DNA from: an uncultured Bacteroidales bacterium
GTDB taxonomy: Bacteria > Bacteroidota > Bacteroidia > Bacteroidales > UBA932
Length of the DNA: 37,624 bases
Assembly: GCA_900546445.1 (NCBI GenBank)
Contig: URCV01000013.1
Span: 1 to 37,624, forward strand
Reading direction: 5' to 3'
Both the position numbers and the translations under genes were made by a program. The notes under the pieces were generated by a model. It worked only from the letters and a program-made list of their open reading frames with translations, was not told where the DNA came from and searched no databases. Position 1 is the stretch's first letter. Each line of letters begins with the position of its first letter. This document shows positions 15,665 to 25,800 of the stretch, piece after piece.

Positions 15665-16729
15665 ATGAAAAGAATCCAGACCGCCCTTTTCGCCTTATTG
15701 GCGACCTTATGTTTCGTAGGTTGCAAATCGGGCGAAAAAAGCTATCTGAATGACAAGTTATATGAAACTCCGGGAATGGGACAGGCCCTGCCTATCAGGG
15801 CCACTTTCCTGGATGAAGTCAGCTGGGACATTCCTCACCAGAACTGGGGCGTAAAAGAATGGGACAAAGACTTCCAGTGTATGAAGGATATGGGCATAAA
15901 CACCGTGGTTATGATCCGCAGTGGCCTCGGAAGATGGCTCGCAGCTCCATTCGAGTCAGTCCTTAGCGCTAATCCGAACGCCATCTATCCACCTGTCGAC
16001 TTGGTAGAGATGTTCCTCACATTGGCCGACAAATACGATATGGCATTCTTCTTCGGAACTTACGATTCGGGCCAATGGTGGCACGAGGGAGAGTACCAGA
16101 AGGAAATCGACGTGAATAACGCTCTCATCGACGAGGTTTGGGCCAAGTATGGCCACCACAAGAGCTTCCAGGGATGGTATCTTAGCCAGGAGGTTAGCCG
16201 CAGGACTAAGAACATCGCCAAGATTATGGCTGGTGTGGGCAAGCACGCTAAAGAAGTGTCAGGCGGTCTTCCTTGTATGATTTCTCCTTATATTCACGGA
16301 GTTAAGACAGATCAGGTTATGTGGGGCGACACTGCTACCAGCGTGGAGACTCACGAGCAGGAGTGGAATGAGATTCTCAGCGACGTTCAGGGTGCAGTGG
16401 ACATCCTCGCATTTCAGGACGGGCAGGTAGAGCTTTGGGAACTGTACGACTATCTCTGTGTAAACAAGAAACTTGCAGACCGTTACGGCATGAAATGCTG
16501 GACTAACGTGGAGAGCTTCGACCGCGATATGCCGATTCGTTTCCTCCCACTCAAATGGGAAAAGCTTCTCTATAAGTTGGATGCAGCTCGTCGTGCAGGT
16601 ATGGACGACGTGATTACATTTGAGTTCAGCCACTTTATGAGCCCTAACTCATCTTACACTCAGGCCGGTCACCTTTACGACCGTTACTGTGATCATCTAG
16701 GAATTAAGAACAAACACTATAGCAAATAA
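15665..16729 (+). CDS. DUF4434 (PF14488) putative glycoside-hydrolase-like lipoprotein
   Basis: 354 residues. Signal MKRIQTALFALLATLCFVGC ends in a lipobox (FVGC). The body reads as a TIM barrel: IRATFLDEVSWDIPHQNWG, WDKDFQCMKDMGINTVVM, KYDMAFFFGTYDSGQWW, FQGWYLSQEV, VDILAFQDGQVEL, MKCWTNVESFDRD and DVITFEFSHFMSPNS. This is the DUF4434 pattern, a family with glycosidase-like fold and largely unknown activity. Glu in YLSQEV and Glu in TNVESF sit at strand ends where retaining glycosidases carry their acids, so catalysis is plausible. It lies 44 bases after the epimerase and its stop overlaps the GH89 start (TAATG), tying it to alpha-GlcNAc removal. Confidence 0.78.
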   Translation: MKRIQTALFALLATLCFVGCKSGEKSYLNDKLYETPGMGQALPIRATFLDEVSWDIPHQNWGVKEWDKDFQCMKDMGINTVVMIRSGLGRWLAAPFESVLSANPNAIYPPVDLVEMFLTLADKYDMAFFFGTYDSGQWWHEGEYQKEIDVNNALIDEVWAKYGHHKSFQGWYLSQEVSRRTKNIAKIMAGVGKHAKEVSGGLPCMISPYIHGVKTDQVMWGDTATSVETHEQEWNEILSDVQGAVDILAFQDGQVELWELYDYLCVNKKLADRYGMKCWTNVESFDRDMPIRFLPLKWEKLLYKLDAARRAGMDDVITFEFSHFMSPNSSYTQAGHLYDRYCDHLGIKNKHYSK

Positions 16730-18894
16730 TGCGTAAAACAGTTCTTTGGGCCATAGCGGCCATAGCATGCATCGCTTCGTGCACTTGCGACAAGGACGTA
16801 AAGTCCGCAAGTGCTTTGGCGAAGCGCATAATGGGACCTCAATCGAAATCGATAGTTTTCGAAAAGATAGACTCCGAAAAAGACGTGTACGAACTCGAAT
16901 CCGTGAAGGGTAAGGTTCATATCCGCGCTAATAATGCCAATTCTATGGCTGTCGGACTCAATCGTTACCTCCAAGAGTTCTGCCTGGCGAGTGTCAGCTG
17001 GTATGACTATAATCCGGTAGAATTGCCGAAAAGCCTGCCTTCAGTCGAGGGTAAGGTCAGGGCCGAAGCGAACGTCGACGCACGTTTCTTCCTGAACTAC
17101 TGCACCTACGGCTACACTATGCCGTGGTGGAAGTGGGAGCAGTGGGAGCGTTTCATCGACTGGATGGCACTGAACGGAGTGAATATGCCATTGGCCATTA
17201 CGGGCCAAGAAGCCGTTTGGCAGAAAGTTTGGGAAAAGTTCGGCCTCTCGGACGAGCAGATTCGTTCTTTCTTCACCGGACCGGCGCATCTGCCTTGGCA
17301 GAGAATGTGTAATCTGGATTATTGGCAGGGACCGCTTCCGCAGAGCTGGATTGACGGCCAAGCCCGTCTCCAGAAGCAGATTGTGAAGCGCGAGCGCGAG
17401 TTGAATATGACCCCGGTGCTCCCGGCATTCGCAGGACACGTTCCGGCTGAATTGGCAGAAGTCATTCCTGAAAAGTTAGATACGTTCAGGGTGAGCTATT
17501 GGGGTGGATTCGCCGACAAGTATCGCTGCACCTTCCTCAGCCCTATGGACAAGCACTTCGCCGAGATTCAGAAGGCTTATCTCGAAGAGCAGACCAAGCT
17601 CTACGGTACGGACCATATCTATGGTGTCGATCCTTTTAACGAGGTGGACGCTCCTTTCTGGGACCCGGAGACACTCGCGAAGATCTCAAAGGGTATCTAC
17701 GAGAGTATGACGGCAGTGGACCCGGAGGCTATCTGGCTGCAGATGGGTTGGCTTTTCTATGCTGACGAGACTCACTGGACCGACGAGAACATCAAGGCTT
17801 ACCTTACTGCAGTGCCTAAGGGAAAGATGATTATTCTCGACTACTACTGCGACTTCACTCAGATATGGAAGCGCACTGAAAGCTTTTATGGTCAAGACTT
17901 TATCTGGAGTTACCTCGGTAATTTCGGAGGCATGACCGGCATCGAGGGCGACTTCCACCAGAACGATGAGTGGATGCAGGAGACTATGGATAATGCAGGT
18001 CCGGGATTCATTGGCCTGGGATGTACTCTCGAAGGCTTCGGCGTAAATGAGCCGGTCTACGAGGCAGTGCTCGCAAAGGCTTGGAATACAGGAAGAACTC
18101 TCGACGAATATATCGATAACATAGCCGACAGACACCTCGGCAGGGTAGATGCCGATTACAGGAACTTCTGGCATATCATAGCCGATAAAGTCAGTGTGTC
18201 TCACCCTGTTACGGGAAGTGCAAGTATGGTGAACGCCCATCCTAACCTCGAAAAGAGGTGGCACTGGACGACCGTCTTTGCGCGCGGATACGACACAGCC
18301 GAGCTGGACAAGGCTTGGGAACTGCTTCGCGGCATCGAGGGCGAGAGCTCGTATCTCGCTTACGATAAGGCCAATGTCCATCGTCAGGTGCTTTGTAACC
18401 GCACCGAGGCCGCACGCGACCGCTTCACCGCCGCCTATAAGGCCGGAAACCGCGAGGAGATGTTGGCTGCCAAGCAGGCATTCCTCGACTTGTGCGACGA
18501 GATAACCGCAGTGCTCAAGACGCGCCGCGAGTTCTCGCTCGATGATTGGATTTCGGACGCACGCAGTTGGGGCCACACCGAAGAGGAGAAGGCCTACTTC
18601 GAGATGAACGCCCGCACCTTGATTTCAGTTTGGGGCGATTCCTTCCACCTTTGGGATTATGCCAATCGTGACTGGGATGGTCTCGTAGATACTTATTACA
18701 AAGTGAGATGGGAGAGATTCTTCGATGCGGTAATCGCTGCATTCGATGCCGGAGAGCCATTCGTGAACTCTTGGAGTACCGGATATGTGAACAGCACGGC
18801 GTCGGGAACAGCAAGCGGAGTGGAAGGACGCGCTCTCCAGTTCGACAAGGATATTTGGAAATTTGCCTGCGAGTGGGCGCAAGTAAGAGAATAA
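16729..18894 (+). CDS. Alpha-N-acetylglucosaminidase, GH89 (NAGLU family)
   Basis: 721 residues. Signal MRKTVLWAIAAIACIASCTC carries lipobox-like IASC. GH89 enzymes release terminal alpha-linked GlcNAc (heparan-type chains, gastric-mucin alpha1,4-GlcNAc and others) with retention. An N-terminal alpha/beta domain (~25-110) precedes the barrel, which opens with RFFLNYCTYGYTMPWWKWEQ and ALNGVNMPLAITGQEAVW, nearly invariant in the family. Catalytic glutamates are Glu305 in VDPFNEVDAPFW and Glu435 in GCTLEGFGVNEPVYE. A helical C-terminal domain follows and the length is normal. It starts inside the DUF4434 stop (TAATG) and the next GH97 gene begins 2 bases after its end. Family is certain; the natural substrate is not. 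Confidence 0.93.
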   Translation: MRKTVLWAIAAIACIASCTCDKDVKSASALAKRIMGPQSKSIVFEKIDSEKDVYELESVKGKVHIRANNANSMAVGLNRYLQEFCLASVSWYDYNPVELPKSLPSVEGKVRAEANVDARFFLNYCTYGYTMPWWKWEQWERFIDWMALNGVNMPLAITGQEAVWQKVWEKFGLSDEQIRSFFTGPAHLPWQRMCNLDYWQGPLPQSWIDGQARLQKQIVKRERELNMTPVLPAFAGHVPAELAEVIPEKLDTFRVSYWGGFADKYRCTFLSPMDKHFAEIQKAYLEEQTKLYGTDHIYGVDPFNEVDAPFWDPETLAKISKGIYESMTAVDPEAIWLQMGWLFYADETHWTDENIKAYLTAVPKGKMIILDYYCDFTQIWKRTESFYGQDFIWSYLGNFGGMTGIEGDFHQNDEWMQETMDNAGPGFIGLGCTLEGFGVNEPVYEAVLAKAWNTGRTLDEYIDNIADRHLGRVDADYRNFWHIIADKVSVSHPVTGSASMVNAHPNLEKRWHWTTVFARGYDTAELDKAWELLRGIEGESSYLAYDKANVHRQVLCNRTEAARDRFTAAYKAGNREEMLAAKQAFLDLCDEITAVLKTRREFSLDDWISDARSWGHTEEEKAYFEMNARTLISVWGDSFHLWDYANRDWDGLVDTYYKVRWERFFDAVIAAFDAGEPFVNSWSTGYVNSTASGTASGVEGRALQFDKDIWKFACEWAQVRE

Positions 18895-18895
18895 A

Positions 18896-20866
18896 ATGAA
18901 AAAGATAGTAGTATTATTATCGGGTGTTTTGGCATTGGCCGCTTGTGGAAGTCATTCCACAAGCGAGCCGGTGGCTACATCTCCCGACGGAAGGATTAAA
19001 GTAAGCGTACAGACGGAAGGCGGACAGCTCTCCTATAGCATCTCTCAGGATTCTGAGATCTTGATAGTGCCTTCGAAACTGGGTTTCGAACTTATGGGAG
19101 GAAACATCTTGGGCGACAATACCGAGATTTTGAGCGTTACGCATTCTTCTCATAAGGAGACTTGGGAAACCGTATGGGGAGAAAGTCGTCTGATAGAAGA
19201 CAATCATAACTCCATGATAGTGCACACGGCCCATCTGGACGTGGAGTTCAGGGTCTTCAATGACGGTGTAGGATTCAGATACATCTTCCCGGACGATTTG
19301 GGAGAGTTCCGAATCAGGGAAGAACTCACCGAGTACAAATTTGCCCGTGCCGACCACAAGATATGGTGGATGCCACGCAGCGAACCTTACTATGAAGCCT
19401 ACGGTAATCATACTACTTTCGACGAGATAGACTGTGCGTATACTCCGGTCACCATTACCGGAGCCGACGGCAGGTTCTATTCCATCCACGAGGCTGCTCT
19501 TTTGGATTTCGCGAAGGTTAACTTGGTGGGAAGCGATGCTTCTACCTTGAAGACATCCCTTACCAAATGGTCGGACGGAACAGGTGTGTATGTAACGGAC
19601 ACCCGCACCACTCCGTGGAGAACCATTATCATTACCGACAGGGCCGGAGGGCTCATCGAGAGCCACTTGATGCTTAATCTCAACGAGCCTTGCAAGATAG
19701 AAGACACTTCTTGGTGCAAGCCGGGAAAATATATCGGAATCTGGTGGGAACTTCACAAATATATGCGCACTTGGTATTACGGACCTCAGCACGGAGCCAC
19801 TACCGAGCGCACTAAGGAATACATCGACTTTGCCGCCGCACATAACATCCAGGCTGTACTTGTAGAAGGCTGGAATAAGGGATGGGACGGTAATTGGATG
19901 AAAAACAGCACAGGCTTCAGCTTTACGGAAGCCTATCCGGACTACGACTTCGACGAGGTTATGAAATATGCCGCTTCGAAGGGAGTCCAGATGATAATTC
20001 ATAACGAGACGGCGGCGAATACCGAGCATTATTTCTCACAGATAGACTCAGCTTACGCTCTCTATCAAAAATATGGTATGCATTACATAAAGACCGGCAA
20101 TGTGAACTTGCTTATGGATGGCAAGGAAGAGCATGACGGCCAGTATGGCGTAAACCGTCTGCACGAAGTAGTAGAGAAAGCCGCTCAGTATCAAATCAAT
20201 GTCGATGAACACGAGCCTTGCATCCCTACGGGACTTTGCCGCACTTGGCCTAACCTTATGACAGGTGAGGCTATCCGCGGACAGGAGCACGACGCGTGGG
20301 AGGAAGATGGCGGAAATAAGCCTGAACATCAGACGGTATGTCCTTTCATCAGGGGACTGGCCGGACCTATGGACTATACTTTCGGTACATTCGACTTTTC
20401 GAACCCGAATACTCCTACCAGCAGGGTCAAGACTACGATTAGTAAGCAATTGGCCCAGTATGTAGTGATTTATAGCCCTCTGCAGATGGCTTCGGATTTG
20501 TACGAGGCTTATGAGGGCGTGAAGGCATTCGATTTTATCAGCGATGTGCCTACGGATTGGGAACAGACTAAGGTATTGGACGCAGTGATAGGTGATTATA
20601 TAGTCACGGCACGTCAGGAAAGGGGTGGAAGTGACTGGTATCTGGGTGCCATTACCGATGAGAATGCGCGCACGCTCGATGTCCCTCTTTCATTCCTGGA
20701 AAAGGGCAAGTGGATGGCGCAGATATACGAAGATACGCCTCAGACCAGCTACGAGACCAGTCCTGAGACCTATCAGTACAGGGAAGTGGAGGTTAGTGCG
20801 AAAGACGTGTTGAACATCAAGTTAGCGACTTCGGGTGGATGTGCAATTAGATTTATAATGAAGTAA
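18896..20866 (+). CDS. GH97 alpha-glucosidase-like enzyme, SusB-type (inverting)
   Basis: 656 residues. Signal MKKIVVLLSGVLALAAC makes it a lipoprotein. It has the GH97 beta-super-sandwich N-domain (~25-275), a TIM barrel from ~280 (GIWWELHKYMRTWYYGPQHG), and a C-terminal beta domain. Instead of the retaining KVDFM-type nucleophile it has MHYIKTGNVN, close to the SusB sequence. Glutamates typical of the inverting subgroup are present: HNE at 369-371, DEHEP at 437-441 and RGQEHDAWEE around Glu464. SusB hydrolyses alpha-glucosides with inversion and needs Ca2+, so alpha-glucosidase activity is the likely role. It sits directly before a second GH97 of the other mechanistic class, suggesting removal of two different alpha-hexose substituents. 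Confidence 0.88.
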   Translation: MKKIVVLLSGVLALAACGSHSTSEPVATSPDGRIKVSVQTEGGQLSYSISQDSEILIVPSKLGFELMGGNILGDNTEILSVTHSSHKETWETVWGESRLIEDNHNSMIVHTAHLDVEFRVFNDGVGFRYIFPDDLGEFRIREELTEYKFARADHKIWWMPRSEPYYEAYGNHTTFDEIDCAYTPVTITGADGRFYSIHEAALLDFAKVNLVGSDASTLKTSLTKWSDGTGVYVTDTRTTPWRTIIITDRAGGLIESHLMLNLNEPCKIEDTSWCKPGKYIGIWWELHKYMRTWYYGPQHGATTERTKEYIDFAAAHNIQAVLVEGWNKGWDGNWMKNSTGFSFTEAYPDYDFDEVMKYAASKGVQMIIHNETAANTEHYFSQIDSAYALYQKYGMHYIKTGNVNLLMDGKEEHDGQYGVNRLHEVVEKAAQYQINVDEHEPCIPTGLCRTWPNLMTGEAIRGQEHDAWEEDGGNKPEHQTVCPFIRGLAGPMDYTFGTFDFSNPNTPTSRVKTTISKQLAQYVVIYSPLQMASDLYEAYEGVKAFDFISDVPTDWEQTKVLDAVIGDYIVTARQERGGSDWYLGAITDENARTLDVPLSFLEKGKWMAQIYEDTPQTSYETSPETYQYREVEVSAKDVLNIKLATSGGCAIRFIMK

Positions 20867-22831
20867 ATGAGAAAAAAGTTAGTTATAGCGGTCATAGCAT
20901 TGCTCGGCATCGTGCTTTCTGCCGGAGCGAAGGATTTCAAGCTCGCTTCGCCTTCAGGTAACATCAAGGTGAAGGTGAGTGCCGGAGCGGATTTGTCCTG
21001 GAGCGTGGTGGCGGACGGGGAACAGATACTCGAGCCGAGCGTTATTCGTATGAGATTGTCCGACGGAACTGTTCTCGGAGAGAACCTGTCGAGACTGAAG
21101 GTTTTTCGCCATTCCGTAGATGAGACTCTTACGGCTCTGGTCCCTACCAAGTCCAGACTTGTGGAGGATAGGTATAATGAGATGAAACTGCGTAGCGGAA
21201 AGGACTGGGCCGTAGTTTTCCGCGCCTATGATAACGGCGTGGCCTATCGTTTCGAGACATACTACGACCACGACGTCGAGGTAAGGGACGAGACTTCGCA
21301 GTGGAATTTCGCTTCGGATGCGAAGTGCTACTGGGCTAACGAGAAGAATCCTTCCTATATCACGCATTGCGAGGCTGACTTTAAGGAATTGAAACTTAGC
21401 GAGGTGGACAGGCAGACTTATTCCTATCTCCCTCTAAGTATGAAAACCGAGGGAGGAAAGAGAGTGGTCATCACCGAGGCCGACCTCTTCGATTACCCTA
21501 ACCTTATGCTAAGAGCCGCACAGGGCCGCTCCCTTAACGCTGAGTTCCCTCACGTAATCGATGCTTACGAAATGCGCACCGACAGGGACGTCACGGTGAC
21601 TTCGCTTGCCGACGTGATAGCCCGCACCTCGGGGGAGAGGAACTATCCGTGGAGGCTTATGACCATAGGAAGCGACCGTGAACTATTGGAAAACTCGCTC
21701 GCTTGGCAGCTCTCTTCTTCGGAAGTGCCGGGAGATTATTCTTGGCTCAAGCCCGGAAAAATAAGCTGGGAGTGGTGGGCTATGCTCAATGTCTATGGCG
21801 TGGACTTCAAAGCCGGGGTAAATACCGAGACGTATAAATACTATGTCGATTTCGCAGCAGAATATGGACTTCCGTATATTCTTATGGATGAGGGCTGGAG
21901 CAAATCCACCCTTAACATAGTGGAGCCTAAGGAAGGACTCGACCTTCACGAAATCATCTCCTATGCCCGTTCTAAAGGGGTGGGCGTGGTACTCTGGACT
22001 CTATGGACTCCTTTCGTGAACGACGGTATAGCCGAGATTCTGGACGTATATCAGAAATGGGGCGTTTCAGGCATCAAGATAGACTTTATGCAGATGCAGG
22101 ACCAGAATATGGTCAACTTCTACGAAGACATCGCGAGGGAGTGCTGCGAAAGACATCTTTTGGTAGATTATCACGGAGCATTCAAGCCGGCAGGGCTTCA
22201 GCGCAAATACCCTAACGCTATGACCTACGAGGGCGTCTACGGAATGGAACACGACAAGTGCTCTTACGACATCTCGCCCGACCATGACCTGAAACTTCCG
22301 TTTACCCGAATGGTCGCAGGCCCTATGGACTACACGCCGGGAGCAGTGAACAATGCTACCCGCGAAGATTTCGCCATTCGCTGGAATCATCCTATGAGCC
22401 AGGGCACGCGCAGTCATCAGGCCGCCATATTCGTGGTGTTCGAAAGTCCTCTTATGATGCTTTGCGACTCTCCTTCGAACTACTACAAGGTGCCGGATTT
22501 CACCCGATTCATCTCTGCGATTCCTACCGTATGGGAAAAGACCGTGGCACAGGACGCCGTGGCCGGAGAATACCTGCTGATGTCCAGAAAGACTACCGAC
22601 GGAAGATGGTACAGTGCGGGTTTGAACAACTGGACCGCGCGAGTATTGACCCTTGACACATCCTTCCTCGAGCCCGGAAAATGGCGCGTGACCATCCATA
22701 AGGATGGTGTGAATGCCAATTCCTGGGCCGAAGACTATAAGATAGAGCACCTGACCATCGAAGCCGGACAGCCTCTCGAGGTAAATATGGCCAATGGTGG
22801 AGGCTGGGTGGCTGAATTTGTAAAAGAATAG
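20867..22831 (+). CDS. GH97 retaining alpha-galactosidase-like enzyme
   Basis: 654 residues. Sec signal MRKKLVIAVIALLGIVLSAGAKD has no lipobox cysteine, so it is probably periplasmic. The N-terminal sandwich has EDRYNEMKLRSG and FRAYDNGVAYRFE. The barrel begins WEWWAMLNVYGVDFKAGVNT; GVSGIKIDFMQMQDQ supplies the nucleophile Asp406, and AMTYEGVYGMEHDK a likely acid/base Glu455. This Asp-containing motif marks the retaining GH97 subgroup, whose studied member is an alpha-galactosidase. Its ATG follows the stop of the SusB-like gene without a gap. Substrate preference (galactose rather than another hexose) is from family knowledge. Confidence 0.88.
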   Translation: MRKKLVIAVIALLGIVLSAGAKDFKLASPSGNIKVKVSAGADLSWSVVADGEQILEPSVIRMRLSDGTVLGENLSRLKVFRHSVDETLTALVPTKSRLVEDRYNEMKLRSGKDWAVVFRAYDNGVAYRFETYYDHDVEVRDETSQWNFASDAKCYWANEKNPSYITHCEADFKELKLSEVDRQTYSYLPLSMKTEGGKRVVITEADLFDYPNLMLRAAQGRSLNAEFPHVIDAYEMRTDRDVTVTSLADVIARTSGERNYPWRLMTIGSDRELLENSLAWQLSSSEVPGDYSWLKPGKISWEWWAMLNVYGVDFKAGVNTETYKYYVDFAAEYGLPYILMDEGWSKSTLNIVEPKEGLDLHEIISYARSKGVGVVLWTLWTPFVNDGIAEILDVYQKWGVSGIKIDFMQMQDQNMVNFYEDIARECCERHLLVDYHGAFKPAGLQRKYPNAMTYEGVYGMEHDKCSYDISPDHDLKLPFTRMVAGPMDYTPGAVNNATREDFAIRWNHPMSQGTRSHQAAIFVVFESPLMMLCDSPSNYYKVPDFTRFISAIPTVWEKTVAQDAVAGEYLLMSRKTTDGRWYSAGLNNWTARVLTLDTSFLEPGKWRVTIHKDGVNANSWAEDYKIEHLTIEAGQPLEVNMANGGGWVAEFVKE

Positions 22832-22835
22832 GATT

Positions 22836-25800
22836 ATGAAAAAGTGCGTTGTATTTCTATCTCTGCTGCTATGTTGCATCACTTTGAGTGCTCAGGAGAT
22901 AAGGGTGAACGGAGTGGTGCGTGACGATAGCGGCCGTCCGGTGTCCGGGGTAAAGGTGACGGATGGTTTCGATTTCGTGCGTACCGATAACGACGGTAAA
23001 TACGAGATCTACGCTCACGATAATTCGAAATTCGTGTATATAAGCATTCCTGCGGGATTCGAAGTGGCTACGCGAAACGGAGCCCCTCTTTTCTACAAGA
23101 GCCTAAAGAAAGACAAGTCCAAGCAGAAGATGGATTTCGACCTTATCCGCACCGGAAAGGACGAGACACATCATCAGTTTATGGTATGGGCCGACGTTCA
23201 GGTCTATAACGAAAGCGAGATAGAGCTGGTAAGCAAGGCTGCGGCAGATGCACGTGCCGTTGCGGCGCAGAGCGGAGTCCCTACATTCGGTGTGTCTTGT
23301 GGCGACATCGCCGGTATGTGGTCAAGTGGACTCTCGGAGAAAATACATAAGGCCACGGCTTCTGCCGGTTTCCCATTCTTCGCACTTATGGGAAATCACG
23401 ACTATCAGGCAGCCGTAGGAACTAACGAGGAATCGAAAGGCGTCTACACCGAAATGTATGGCCCTACCTATTATTCCTTCGACAAAGGCCAGATGCACTA
23501 TGTGGTGCTCGACGACGTGTTCTATTTCTATCGCCACTATATGGGCTACATAGAGGAGTCCCAGCTGGAATGGCTTAAAAAGGACCTCGAGAGCGTGCCT
23601 GCCGGTAACACGGTAGTTCTCTTTATGCACATTCCTTCTTATAGTAGGGAAGCACGTAAGGGACAGTGGAATAAGGAAGAATATAATAAGATCATCACGA
23701 ACCGCAAGGCCCTTTACAAGATTCTGGAGCCATATAACGCACATCTTTGCTCGGCCCACGAGCACTATGCCGAAAACTTCATAATTCAAGACAATATCTT
23801 CGAACACGTGCATGCTCCTCTGAGCGGATTGTTCTGGCAGAGTCTCTATAGCTGTGACGGAGTTCCGTGGGGCTACTACGTCTATGACGTAAAGGGTAAC
23901 GACATAGTGGACTGGTATTACAAGCCTGTGGGACACGACCGCGACACCCAGTTCTCCGCATACAGGGTGGGAGAAGACCCGATGAAGCGTAATTCGGTAG
24001 TGGCCAATGTCTGGAACTACGACCCTGCTTGGAAGGTGGAGTGGAGAGAGAACGGAGTGGACCAAGGCGCTATGACACAGTTCAGTGGCTGGGATCGCAC
24101 TATCGTAGACGATGTGGAGAATCGTCGTGAGAAGGAATTTACTTGGAAATATATAGGCGCAGGTGAAACGGAGCACCTTTTCTATGCTACTCCGGCTTCC
24201 GTCGATTCCGAAGTGGAGATAGTAGTGACGGACCGTTTCGGAAGGGTGTACACTTGGAACAACTCTAAGGATGACATCTATTCTACGTCGTCATATAAGC
24301 TTACTTCCGAAAAGGTAATCGAAAATGGTAAGGAGTATGTCGCGCCACAGACTTTCGTAACGGACAAATACGGCCGTTTTCACGGCGCCGACAAGCAGGA
24401 GACCATGCTCTATGACATGGCGATTTCCGAAATGGTCAAGAATATTGAGGCCGACGGTACTTTCCGTACCGGCAAGCTTTGGGAAGGAGTGTGGACTCGC
24501 GATGTCTCATATAGCGCCATTCTCTCATTGGCACATCTGGAACCGGACTTGGTAAGGAATAGCCTTATGCGTAAGGTGGACAAGAAGGGACGAATAATCC
24601 AGGACACCGGAACAGGTGGCTCTTGGCCTTGCTCTACCGACAGGGTAGTGTGGACCATCGCTGCGTATGAAGTTTATTTGGAGACAGGCGATTTGGCTTG
24701 GCTCAAGCAGATTTATCCTATAGCCAAGCGCAGTATGGAGGCCGATTTGGCAGTGGCTTTCGATTCGAGTACGGGTTTGTTCCGGGGCGAAAGCAGTTTT
24801 ATCGATTGGCGCGAACAGAGCTATCCTAAATGGATGCAGCCGGCTGACATAGCAGGTAGTGAGTGTCTGGGCACGAATGCCGTTTTCTATCGCGGATTGC
24901 AGGTGCTTTCGTCGATGGCATCCAAACTGGGCACCATCCGCGGGGCTGATTCGAAGAGATATGCGAAATTGGCAGCCGAGTTGAAATTGGCCATAAACGA
25001 GAATCTCTGGATGGAGGACAAGGGCTATTATGCTCAGTATCTGTATGGTAGGGATTACAAATATCTATCGCCACGAAGCGAGTCGCTGGGCGAGAGCCTT
25101 TGTATCCTGTGGGGAATCGCATCTTCCCAGCAGGCGGAGAGGATTCTGCATAGTATGCCGGTGTGTGATTTCGGACCTACCATCTTCTCGCCTCAAATTT
25201 CATCCGAAGGCAGTTACCATAATGACGCAGTGTGGCCGTTCGTTACATCGTACTACGGAATGGCTGCGGCGAAGGTAGGAAATCGCGCGGGCGTGATGCA
25301 CGCATTGGCATCGAATATGCGGGCGGCTACGGTGTTCGGCTCGAATATGGAGAATATGGTGGCATCGGACGGCTCCAAGAAGACGGCTCTGAATTCCGAG
25401 CGTCAGTTGTGGAGTGTGGCAGGTTTCGAAGGCCTGTTCAAGAGAGCGCTTCTGGGTATCGAATACACCGAGGACGGAATTAAGCTGAGTCCTTGCGTGC
25501 CGTCATCGATGAAGGGCTACAGGGTAATCGAAGGCCTTAAGTATCGCAGGATGACTCTCGACGTGGAGGTTATAGGCGAGGGCTCCATCGTAAAGACTTG
25601 CCAGCTCGACGGAAAGGATTTGGTGTCGGCTTTCGTGCCTTCTTTCCTCGAAGGAAAGCATGTCGTAAAGATAACGATGACAAGCGATTACTATGCTCAA
25701 CCGGATAGCGTGCCGATACGCCCTGTGGTGTGGGATTTGAATACGCCGAAGGTGAAGGCTGTCGGAAACGACCTGAGCTGGGACGGCATAAAGGGAGCGC

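Noticed and set aside
18917..20029. 370-codon minus-strand ORF inside the SusB-like GH97 gene
   Set aside because: It lies antisense to a gene with full family motifs, and its translation has no domain, signal or plausible composition.
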